From Candidula unifasciata (lineage: Eukaryota; Mollusca; Gastropoda; Stylommatophora; Geomitridae): a stretch of DNA of 64,000 nucleotides. Location: the NCBI GenBank assembly GCA_905116865.2, contig CAJHNH020000217.1:405706-469705 (forward strand), read 5' to 3'. A program made the position numbers and the translations under genes. The stretch's first letter is position 1. Each line of letters begins with the position of its first letter. Positions 1 through 35,000 of this stretch are shown piece by piece. The notes beneath the pieces are model-generated. The model ran no database searches and was not told where the DNA came from. It worked only from the letters and a program-made list of their open reading frames with translations.

Positions 1-800
1 CGAAATAGAAGCTGCACAGCTTTCACACTTAAACAGTGAAAAGAACATTGAATACAATAAGAACTTATTTGTGGCATCATGAATGAAGAATGTAAAACAA
101 ATAATATGAGAATCAACACTGAAAAGACAGAAGTAATGTCAATAGGAAAAAAGAAGACAGATCTAAACATAGCAATAGAATACAAAGGCATTAAACAGGC
201 ATCTGAGTTTAAATATCTGGGAACTACATTTACCGAAGATGGGAAATTGGATAAAGAAATTGACATTAGATGCAGTAAAGCAAACCAAGTATTGGGACAG
301 CTAGCCCCCCTCTTACAGGATAAGACAATCCCAATCAGCACAAAGAGACATCTTATTCAAAGCATATTTATACCAACTCTGTGCTACCAGTGCCAGACAT
401 GGTCACTCACAACAAACCATAAAAGAAAATTAGTAACCACGTAAATGAGATGTCTGAGAAGGGCTGTAGGAGTGACCATAAGAGATAAGATCAGGAATGA
501 GATCATAAGAGAACAAGTCGGCACTGAGTCAATTCTGGATTACATATAAAGACAGCAAGTGAAATGGTTTGCCCACTTAGAGAATGCCTTGTGACACCAT
601 ACCATACAAAGCATACATGGAAAGAGAAGGACGTAGAGCACGGGGTAGACCAAGAACAAGATGGAAGGATAACATCAGAGAAACTCTACAACAGCACGAT
701 GTGCCTATGGCCGAGGCAGCCAGAAGAGCTAGAAACAGAACCTTATATCTCCCTCGACCCCCACAGCGGTAAAAGAGGAAGTGAAGAAGAAGAAGAAGAA
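1..800 (+). mobile_element. LINE reverse-transcriptase C-terminal remnant
   Basis: Open frame 79-444 shows the end of a non-LTR RT: MRINTEKTEVMSIGKK, FKYLGTTFTEDGK and CYQCQTWSLT. After stops the frame continues with QQVKWFAHLENAL, GRRARGRPRTRWKDNIRET and a GAA-repeat tail (784-800). Stops and frameshifts show it is dead. It lies in the nek8 intron upstream of exon a. Confidence 0.75.
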
Positions 801-1599
801 TTATTGCATTGCTCTTTGTGGCAGCGGAAAGTTAATTCTTTGCTCTGTTTGTATTTATTGATTATTTCCCTTCAGTGGATAATAAACCTTTTCCCAACGC
901 AGACCTTTAGTGTCCATTAACATTGTTCTTAAAAATAATTTGTTTAATGACGTGAGATCAGCAGAGAAGCATAGGCTTGTCTCTCTCTTCTCTGTGGTCT
1001 AGTGGTTTGACACCCTGGATATTTATACAAACTGACCAAGACTGCAAATGTTTCTTCTTTTTTTTTTCTTTGGATAGATTTTTGGAGTATTATAAAGGTG
1101 ATTTAAAAACAAAATGACATTTGAAAGAAAAAAAAAAATTAAGATTCTTACGGGGAATAAGCATTATGAGACGCTTAAGCCAGATTGGCAAGGTAAATAG
1201 AGGGATGTTTAAAAAAAAAAGTAATGCCTCTTTTTTTTTTTTTTTTTTTTTTAAATCTTATGTAAATACTGCATTAATGTTAAGTTTGTAAAGTTATCAA
1301 GATTCCTCAAACACTTTTCTCTACTGTATAACATTACCAACATGTTTAAATAACAGGTGACACCACTGTTATGGTTTAAAATGGCTTGCAAAGACCTTCG
1401 GTTAAAACAGTGTAATGTCAGGTGCCCTAATTCTACCATCAAGACTGAGATTTTTTAAATCTTTGGGTTTTAAACCTTGAAGTAACAGTCCTGAGGGGAC
1501 AAAGCAATCAATTTATCAATTGAATTATACTTGTTGCATGTTTTCCACGGCTTAAATGAATGGTGTTTGCAATGTATTTGACCTGCTTGTGTTTTTCAG
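801..1599. other. nek8 intron, no recognised feature
   Basis: AT-rich sequence with a T run at 1231-1251 and short A runs. Nothing coding was recognised; it leads into the exon a acceptor. Confidence 0.5.
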
Positions 1600-24462
<22,863 letters not shown>

Positions 24463-24486
24463 ATCATCTTTTCTCTTCATATATAG

Positions 24487-25050
24487 CCTTCACCAGGTGT
24501 AAACTCCAGCAGAAAGTTCACTCCTGGAATTTAGGGACCTGTTCACATTTTCCAGCCTGTACACACTTTGTCTGATCTAGGTCAGAGGGAATTGTGTTGT
24601 ACTGCTTTCTTCGAAAAGTCTCTTGTGTGTGGCTGAGGCTGTGGGTTTGGGATCGGGCCAGTTCTACATGTTCTGGGGTCTTTGAAATCTGTGTTGTGAT
24701 GGAGTATAGAACACATGATACTGGCGCTGTTGTGTTCAGAGGGATGACAACGTGACACCCCTCCGACGTGCAAGAGTCTGAGAAAGTATAAATGTAGGGT
24801 CAGGCAGTGTTTAGATGGGCCGGGAAATGTGAACAGGACCAAATTTGGTCTTAATCCAGAATTTGAGTTATGCATGCACATTCGTTTTACAAATTTGGCT
24901 TATCTGTATGCTGGTTGTTGGTTTCTTGCCTCTCAGGCAGATCCACCCTGACTTTAAAGGATGCACCCCTAATTAGTTGTGTCCTACTTACGACATGCTT
25001 GCTAGAGAAGTAGTGGGTCTATTCTTTTTCTCTCCAAAATGGAGCCACAC
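24487..25050 (-). mobile_element. SINE-A copy interrupted by a TIR element
   Basis: SINE parts 24487-24535 (CACCAGGTGTAAACTCCAGC) and 24850-25050 (CATGCTTGCTAGAGAAGTAG and 5' end) flank a foreign insert. Confidence 0.78.
24536..24848. mobile_element. TIR MITE inside SINE-A
   Basis: The ends are inverted: GACCTGTTCACATTTTCC on the left, GGAAATGTGAACAGGACC on the right. Flanks AATTTAGG / AAATTTGG may be an imperfect 8-bp target duplication. Confidence 0.65.
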
Positions 25051-25201
25051 AAAGATGTAAATGAGAACTTACATCGCAGCACTCAAAACTTACCCATAAG
25101 TGCTCTTTCCCCATCTTTAGCAACTAGCAAAGAGTTCCAGTGGTTATTGTTCCAATACCAGTGTGAAACATTAAAGAAAAACTGGCCTGGATCATACCCT
25201 C

Positions 25202-25240
<39 letters not shown>

Positions 25241-25910
25241 AGTAGAGGAGGGGGAGACCCATGCTTCTTTATCTTGTCACCCTAAGAATGCTTTAAAAAT
25301 AATGCCATGAAGCTGTGGGAATTCCCCAAAAAATCCATAAAGTATTTTATATAGGTCACTAATGTTTAAAAAAATGTATCTACATTTAAGGTTTTTTTTT
25401 TCCTTTCGACATATATAAGGATGTATAAAAATGATAGTTAGTCAATAAATATTAAAAGAGTGAAGCACTATAGTGATGGAATAAATTCCCTTGGGCCTAC
25501 AAAATATGTCAGGTGACTCATGCCCTGACTTCAATCACTGAGGCTGATGGGGAAAATGTGACATCATAGGCTTTACAAAGGCCCACCCCCCTCTAACAGT
25601 TACTATATTCATATCCAGGCCTCCTAAACACACTGCAGCCCCACACAGAACCACTATAAACAAGTCAAAAACGTGACAATAATGGGGAATTGAACCCAAC
25701 CGACAGTTTAAATTTTGCGGTTTCTCATGGTGAGTTACAAGTAGGAAGTGTGATGAAGTACTGACTGAGCTTTCCCATTTTGTGGTCCACGGACTCCCGC
25801 TCCCTACGGCAAGAGGTCAATATTTACACACACACCCTCAACCTCTCTATGCATTTTTTTTTTTCAATTTTACTTTTTATAAATTATAAGTATGCATTTA
25901 TATGAATGTT
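25051..25910. other. region between convergent genes
   Basis: A T run lies at 25205-25239. A tRNA-like minus-strand B box (GGTTGGGTTCAATTCCCC) lies near 25690. No gene recognised. Confidence 0.4.
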
Positions 25911-26054
25911 TTATTTTTTTGGCTTTGTGGTTCCTGCTATTGTGGTTCGGTGCAGCACTCTGAGGCAAACTTGGGAAACTGGATATTGAGTTTCTGGCGT
26001 AGCTTCATGAGCAACTGCTCTGTTGTCTGAAATGATGAAGTCACCTTCTTGCCA
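25911..26054 (-). CDS. dioxygenase exon 4 (distal His, stop)
   Basis: The acceptor is tattctccag|TGG. It encodes [18 protein letters not shown] and [12 protein letters not shown], ending TKPKK-stop. The stop codon lies inside an AATAAA hexamer (25910-25915 complement), probably too early to be the only poly(A) signal. Confidence 0.92.
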   Translation of the reverse strand, partial: WQEGDFIISDNRAVAHEATPETQYPVSQVCLRVLHRTTIAGTTKPKK

Positions 26055-29000
26055 CTGGAGAATATAAAGAAAGATATTATGTTAAACAGTTAGTGGATGA
26101 TAAAGATGACTAAATTATTCTTCTTCTTAGCGTTCATCGGCTGAAAGCTCTGGGTACTCTGTGTTTTGTTGTACAGTCCACATGATCCCAGAGGGCTTTT
26201 ACCATAAAGTAGTCCATCACATTGTCTTCAGAATACATTGCATGTGCGTCATTTTATTGAAATTCTTTAAGATTCATTCCCACTTGTGTGTTACATTAGC
26301 CAATTAGGAAAGCCAAGACTAGTATGCATATCACAGGAGGCAACCAGGTAGGGTTGGCTACCTCGTTCTACAGAAAACTATGGCTGCAAAAGCCAGCTAA
26401 TCATAATTAAGTCAACAAACAGCGTAGCTTAATTTAGTCGAGAGCTTATGCTCCACTGATAGATGAAAGGCAGCAGAAGAGACTATTTTGGGAAGAAAGC
26501 ACACTAACAATGACTTCACAGGAATGACATCTTTAAAAAAAAAAACATGCTTCACCAAAAGATACTTCATACTATATAGAGCTTCTCTGATGTGATTTTT
26601 TTTTTTTCCCACTATGTTCTCAGGCTCTTTGTCCTCTCCTCTAGTTAAATTTGTACTGTATGGCATTCTGTCTCAGCAGTAGACCATTTTATTTGCTGTC
26701 TTTGTATGTAATTTAAAAATTCCTGTTTCTTTTTTGGTTACTCTTAGGCTTCTTCATAAATCTCATTTCTGATGTTACTCCTTTGTTGTTTATGTATTGA
26801 GTCTATACTTAGCATTGGTAACACAGGGTTGGTTATGTATATGCTTTGTAACACTTCAGACTGCAATGTGTTTTAAAATATGATCACCAAAATTGACTCC
26901 GTATGTACGAATTTATCAGTCATCCCACCGTCCATGATGCAATATACTTTTAAAATAAACTATTGTTTGATACAAAAGTCTGACTAGAGTAAATTATTAA
27001 TTTAGAATATGTTCTTTCTTGTCTCTAATCCTGGAATGCCTTGCGGCATCAGGACATGAAGAGATCTCTGGAACAGGCCCTTCTGTTTGCTTCCTATATA
27101 GTACTTTTGAGTGACTCTGGTATCTGTGCAGTCCATCGTTTGCGTCGATGCCAATCTTGTCACATGGCCAAACCATTTGACCTGTTGTCTAGCTATAAAG
27201 TTCAGAATTGGTTCTCCCCTGTGTGTGTTCCGGGGCCCCATTGTGGGGAAAACAAGAATAGACCCACTGCCTCCCCAAAAGCATGTTGTAAGAGTCGACT
27301 AATTGGGGAGCTTCCTTTGAAGTAGGAATGCATCTGCCGGAGAGGCAAGGAACCAACAGTCTGTATTGAAGAGAATGAGATCTGTAAAACTGATGCACAC
27401 GCAACACTCAGGTTCTGGAGCAGGACTGCAGTTCAGTAGTGGATGAGCAACCAGAACCTTCCGCCAGAGTGTACAGCTGGTGAACGTGAAGAAGAAGTAT
27501 TGGTTCTGTGCCAACTCTCCTCCTAATATTATCGTTCCTAAGTCATCTATCCTCATTACACCTAGTATAGTATGTAAACATTTAATTTCTGTTGTGACTA
27601 TTTTCCTTCTGTCTTCTAAAAGACAGTGTCCATGTTTGAAACTGATAGCACAGCATTGGTAAGAATACTGTGTTGTTTAGTGTTCTTTTAGTGTTCATAT
27701 TCACATGCTTGCATTTCAAAATTGGTGACATTTGGCCTTAAACTTGAATGGCTTTATTGCATCTTTGCTGGATTTCTTTATTCTTCCTTCTTCTAAAAAA
27801 AATGCTCCCCAGATATGTAAATTCCTTTGCCTGCTTTAATTGGTGTTCATCTTTTTTTATATCAGTGGTCCTTCCTTTTCTGTAGAACGTCATTACTTCT
27901 GTGTTGTCTACGTTGATCTTCATATTATAGCTGTAGCATTCTGAGTGGAGTCTATTATTATGTTCTTGTAGTTGTACTGCTGTTGGTGCTATGATTGCCT
28001 GGTCATCAATGAAAAGCAATTCATTTAGTAATTCTCCAATGTGTCCCCTTTGCTGGTGTTAGCTGATTTGCAAATTTGGTCGACGTATGTGATGAACAGT
28101 AGTGGTGACAGCACGTACTCCTGTCTCACTCCAGACCTAATGTGGAACTTTTCTGACACTCCTGTGTTTGTTCTACCTGCACACTGACTGCTGACATATA
28201 AACTCTTGCACAATTTAATAAGGTGTTCATTTACTCTGTAATCCTGTAGTACCGTCCATATTAACCTGATCGAAAGCTTTCTCTTCATCTATGATATGAA
28301 TGTGACATGTAATTCTTTAACGAATTCTACCGTTCTTTCCACTAACTGTCCAAGTAGTATGTTAAGTATATTAATGTAGAAATTAAAAAAAAAATTTAAA
28401 TTAAAAAAAACGGCAGGTTACCATAAAATCAGCAAGAAAGATGGGCTGTAATGGCTTTAGTAATACTGAGAATAAGAGGGAAAATTATTAAATTAATTGC
28501 ACAGTAGTATACTCCGTAATCAGTATTAATAATGCAGGACTGGATTCTATAGATGATGAATTATACATACGATGACAAGGCAGCTACTTCATAAATAATC
28601 TACAGAGCATGGCCTAACTCCAGTAAGTCTATTTGCTGTGGTGAACTATGACCTGGATACATCCTTTTATGCCTATCCGCAGATGTGAAGTTTCCATACC
28701 AGCCTTTCCCTGCCAGATTCTAGACAAGATAAAGGAAAGCACTGCAACACAGCTCTTAATCTGAGTGTTCACCGGCTGTAAACTCCAGCAGAAAGTTCTG
28801 ACTATTTGTCCACTTCTGGAATGTGGTCTTTTTTCAGAACTTGAGTTTTGCATGCACATCCACTGTACACACCTGGCTTATTTATGTGCACAATGCTGGT
28901 TCTTTTCAGGCAGATGCAATGAAACATGGAAGGAAACACCCTTAGTCAACTTTTAGGACAGGCTAATTTCCCCCAAAGCCACCTAAGAAACGCAAGACAA

Positions 29001-32000
29001 ATACAGAAAGCCACAACACTGGGTTACACAACCTGGCAACAGTGAGAGGACAACAGAAGGAGAAAATTACCCGGGCACTAAGAGGGTTCATAATCAACAA
29101 TAATAATACAAACCAACTTCATCAACACAACTCCTGGTGACAATGTGGTGGTGACGATGACAATAGAATTATGCTGTGTTTTATTATTACTATTACCTGA
29201 TGTTCATATACAAGACTCCTGTTGTTCTTGACTATCTCTCTGTGGATGTCCTGCAGCAGCTGTGCTGTTTCTTGTTCACCTGTCAATCTCTGGTTCTGGC
29301 TCTTCCTATCCCACATAAAACAACCGATCATACCCAGGTGGAAGCACATCACCTAGGAAAGAAACCCCATGTGGCTATAGTTAATGTTCATAACATAGGA
29401 AAGAGACTCCATGTGGCCATAGTTAATGTTCATAACATAGGAAAGAAACCCCCACATGGCTATGGTTAATGTACATAACCTAGGAAAGAGACTCCATGTG
29501 GCTATAGTTAATGTACATAACTTAAGAAAGAGATCCCGTGTGACTGTAGTTAATGTACATAACCTAGGAAAGAGACTCTATGTGGATATAGTTAATGTAC
29601 ATAACTCAAGAAAGAGATCCCGTGTGACTGTAGTTAATGTACATAACCTGGGAAAGAGACCTCATGTGACTAGCTAAAGTACATAACCTAGAAAAGAAAC
29701 CCAATCTGGCTATAGTTTATGTATATAACCTGGAAAAGATCTGGTAATCCTAGTTTTAGCTTCATAGCAAATGGGTCACCCTATAGTTGCTTTGCTGCTG
29801 TGCCAATGAAAAACACGTAGCTCACAGTGTCACACCATGCACTCAACTCAAAAGCTGGGCGACAAAACTATACCCTTCGTCTACAAATGGAGCAAAAATG
29901 CAATGGCCACCATCTGGCAGAAGCAACAAAAAAACAAAAAAAACATTTGCCATGACAAAAAAAAAAAAAAAAAAGTGGTTGTGCCTAGCGTCCATTTTGA
30001 CCTGAAGCATTATATGAGGGTTAATAAATGGTCACCCCAGCAGTATCCTCACTATTAGCTGGGAAAGGGACTTAGGACATTAGATCCACCAGCAGGCATC
30101 GCCCCTACAATGACCTGACTGCCTTCGTTAACAACTGGTCACCCAACAGCCATGCAGTTCTTTGGCACGAAGAAGACACCTTGAACTTGGGTTTCGGACT
30201 GCCGACTCTCTACAAGATGTTATTTTATGTTTTGTTACCTGGAAAAGAGATCCCATGAGGCTATAGTTAATGTACATAACCTAGGAAAGAGACCCCATGA
30301 GGCTATATTTAATGTATATAACCTAGGAAAGAGACCCCATCTGGCTATATCTAATGTACATAACCTAGGAAAGAGATCCCATGAGGCTATAGTTAATGTA
30401 CATAACCTAGGAAAGAGACCCCATGAGGCTATATTTAATGTATATAACCTAGGAAAAGACCCAACGAGGCTATAGTTAATGTACATAACCTAGAAAAGAG
30501 ATCCCATTTGGCTATAGTTATTGTATATAACCTAGGAAAGAGACCCCATCTGGCTATATTTAATGTACATAACCTAGGAAAGAGATCCCATCTGGCTATA
30601 TTTAATGTACATAACCATGGAAACAGACCCCATGAGGCTATAGTTAATGTACATAACCTAGAAAAGAGATCCCATTAGGTTATAGTAGTGTATATAACCT
30701 AGGAAAGAGACCCCACCTGGCTATATATAGTTAATGTACATAACAAGGAAAGAAACTGCATGTGGCTATAGTTAATGCAAACAATCTTCAAGTCCTTTTA
30801 TCTCTATTGTTACATATGCTTGATCTGTTATTGGTTCTTCACTGTAATTGTCTTGTCATATCTTGTCGTCGAACCCTTGATGCTATATTTGGTAGATGAT
30901 CTGTTTTTCTTTGTGTGTCATTGGTGTTTTTACTAAGCAGAACAAAATCACCAGCACAATTGAGGTCTTCCATCAGTGTGTTCTCCACCCAGTCAATGCC
31001 GGTGTTTCCAAGAAGATTGTTTCATCACCCACTCAATGGTTATGCCACGCACAGAGACAAATGCTTGCTGGGCATACACATATTATCATAAAGCCCCTTT
31101 GTTCGTGGGGCCCCATGTGTAAGGTCGGCACTGGTGCTTCATATATAATTCCAAATATAAACAATAATAAACCATAAAATCAAGAGTTAAAAAAACAAAC
31201 TTATAGCAAGATGGGAAAAAAAATTTTTGATTTGAAAACTTCCACTTTATTTAATCTGAAAGGTTTTCTTCTAATTTTTTTTTTAATTGCAAAGTCTTTG
31301 ATCAGAAAGTCAAAATTTATCTTATGCAACACATCTGCTTCTATAGTAAAGATAAGGTATTCAGCCTGCTTTGTTTCACTGTTGTTCAGGTGTGATTTAT
31401 CTGGCCCTGCTATGCTCGATGTGCTACTGGTGTGAGAATGGTCCTATGTTTGATTTTTTTTTATTTCTTTCGTTCTTTCTGACTTTTAAAAAAAAAACAT
31501 TTTATTTACATTTTTAAACATTTCTTTTTATTTTCAAAGCCTGTTTTAATACAACAATGAATTCTAATGTAAGTTTTCCTTCATCACTGAAACCAGAAAT
31601 CAACTTACCGGAACTCTGGTGACAGGGTGTTTATAGATTAAAGGATGAATCACTTCACCACGGTCGCCAACCATCCACAACCTCTCCCATACTGCTCTTC
31701 TTTCTGGTTTCAGGGACTCAAGAAGTTCTTTGAAGCCAACAAATGCTGTAATAAATATTTTTAAAACAAAAAAAAATATTCATTGTATTGAAAAAGTTGT
31801 TAAAAACAAATTAGCAATATTAAAAACAAAAATTATGTAACTGTCTTTCCATTTACAGAACTCTTCTTCTTCAGCATTCCGAGTCCTTGAGGTTCATTGC
31901 TGCAGATATCACCCGCCTCCATTCATCTCTCTGGTTGGCCTTCTTCAGCATTCCGAGTCCTTGAGGTTCATTGCTGCAGATATCACCCGCCTCTATTCAT

Positions 32001-35000
32001 CTCTCTGGTTGGCCTTCTTCAGCATTCCGAGTCCTTGAAGTTCATTGCTGCAGATATAACCCGCCTCTATTCATCTCTCTGGTTGGCCTTCACATTCCAG
32101 TTGGTGACACAAGTGTTTGCAGGTGTGTCTGGATATTATCTCTTCATCATCTTCTTGGTCTGCCTCATGGCCTATCATCTCCCTTGTGTACACAGTTTTT
32201 ACTTCTCTGTCATCTGACATTCTTTCAATATGCCCCAACCATTTGTCTATTAGCTCTTATGACGCCAGTTATCAGTGGTGATTTAAACTGATTATGAATT
32301 TTGTTGTTGCTTCTTATCCATTCACCGCTGTTTGCATCTTTGATGGGTCAAAAGATTCATCGTAAGACTGTTTTAGAAAAATTTTTATGAGGCTTCATCT
32401 CTTTTAATTGTGCTCCAAGTTTCAGAGCCATATAAAACAATTGGTCTTATCAACGTTTTATATATTTTGATCTTGGTGTTGCAAGACAGACACTTTTTAT
32501 TTCCAGATTTACAGGAATAAAAACTAATAAATTAACAAATATACGCAGCATATATGTACAGTTTACTACAGTTCTGTACAACCTCCCACATATATTTAAC
32601 AATATAATGGAACAGTGAACAGGATAAAGACTATGTGAAACATGGAACGACAACATCAAGAACAGCCTTAAAGAAATAAAGATCAACACATTAGAAAGAA
32701 ACAAAAAAGATCCTTGCATTCCCCAACAATTTGATGAGATAACTGGACAAAGAGAAAAAAATGGCAATGTTTGAAGGTAACTAGTTGTCTCGCTCTCTTC
32801 TCCTTCTTCTCAGTGTTTATTGGCAAAATGTTGTGGCTGTTCATCCATTTCTGGACTTTGTGGTATTGTTCTAGAACTTTAGTTTTGCGTGCAAATCCAT
32901 TTGACAAATTTGGCTTCTTTGCATGCAGACTGTTGATTCCTAAACTCTCAGGCAGATGTACTGTAACTTCAAAGAAAACATCTCTAATTAGTCAACTTTT
33001 ACAACATTCTGGTTAAAGAGGCAGTGGGTTTATTCACCACCCTCCCCCTTCACCTTGTCCCCCTAACATGGCACCCTGGAACCTACACTGGAAGTTGCAA
33101 CAGTGACTGTCCATCTAAAACAGACAACCTGGAACCTACATTGGGAGCTGCAACAGTGACTGTCCATCTAAAGCAGACAACCTGGAACCTACATTGGGAA
33201 CGACAACAGTGACTGTCCATCTAAAACAGACAGCCTGGAACCAACATTGGGAGCTGCAACAGTGACTGTCCATCTAAAACAGACAACCTGGAACCTACAT
33301 TGGGCACTGCAACAGTGACTGTCCATCTAAAACAGACAACCTGGAACCTACATTGGGAGCTGCAACAGTGACGGTCCATCTAAAACAGACAACCTAGAAC
33401 CTGCATTGGGAACGACAACAGTGACTGTCCATCTAAAACAGACAACCTGGAAGCTACATTAGGAGCTGCAACAGTGACTGTCCATCTAAAACAGACAACC
33501 TGGAAGCTACACTGGGAGCTACAACAGTGACTGTCCATCTAAAACAGACAACCTGGAACCTGCACTGGGAACAGCAACAGTGACGGTCAATCTAAAACAG
33601 ACAGCCTGGAACCAACATTGGGAGCTGCAACAGTGACTGTCCATCTAAAACAGACAACCTGGAACCTACATTGGGCACTGCAACAGTGACTGTCCATCTA
33701 AAACAGACAACCTGGAACCTACATTGGGAGCTGCAACAGTGACGGTCCATCTCAAACAGACAACCTAGAACCTGCATTGGGAACGACAACAGTGACTGTC
33801 CATCTAAAACAGACAACCTGGAACCTACATTGGGAGCTCCAACAGTGACTGTCCATCTAAAACAGACAACCTGGAACCTACATTGGGAGCTGCAACAGTG
33901 ACTGTCCATCTAAAACAGACAACCTGGAACCTACATTAGGAGCTGCAACAGTGACTGTCCATCTAAAACAGACAACCTGGAACCTACATTGGGAGCTGCA
34001 ACAGTGACTGTCCATCTAAAACAGACAACCTGGAACCTACATTAGGAGCTGCAACAGTGACTGTCCATCTAAAACAGACAACCTGGAACCTACATTAGGA
34101 GCTGCAACACTGACTGTCCATCTAAATCAGACAACCTGGAACCTACATTAGGAGCTGCAACAGTGACTGTCCATCTAAAACAGACAACCTGGAACCTACA
34201 TTAGGAGCTCCAACAGTGACTGTCCATCTAAAACAGACAACCTGGAACCTACATTGGGAGCTGCAACAGTGACTCCATCTAAATCAGACAACCTGGAACC
34301 TGCATTGGGAACGACAACAGTGACTGTCCATCTAAATCAGACAACCTGGAACCTACATTAGGAGCTGCAACAGTGACTGTCCATCTAAAACAGACAACCT
34401 GGAAGCTACATTAGAAGCTGCAACAGTGACTGTCCAACTAAAACAGACAACCTGGAAGCTACATTGGGAGCTGCAACAGTGACTGTCTAAAACAGACAAC
34501 CTGGAACCTGCACTGGGAACAGCAACAGTGACTGTCCATCTAAAACAGCCTGGAACCTACATTGGGAGCTGCAACAGTGACGGTCCATCTAAAACAGACA
34601 ACCTGGAACCAACATTGGGAGCTGCAACAGTGACTGTCCATCTAAAACAGACAACCTGGAACCTGCACTGGGAACAGCAACAGTGACGGTCCATCTAAAA
34701 CAGACAACCTGGAACCTACATTGGAAACGGCAACAGGGACTGTCTATCTAAAACAGACAACTTGTTCAGTAAACATTTTTAGCTACAGACCCTCAACTCA
34801 TTTATGACCATGCATCTTATAATGTGTTTGTTGGTTTCAACTTTCATAACAGACTCTTCTGAACACTTTGGGACTCATACAGTTGATATACTAAAACCCA
34901 CTCTGCCCCAGACTTTGTTTCATTCCTACAGTCCAATAACACACTTTGCCCCAGTCTTTTCTTTATTTCCTACCGACCCATTGTGCTGTTAAACTTCTCA

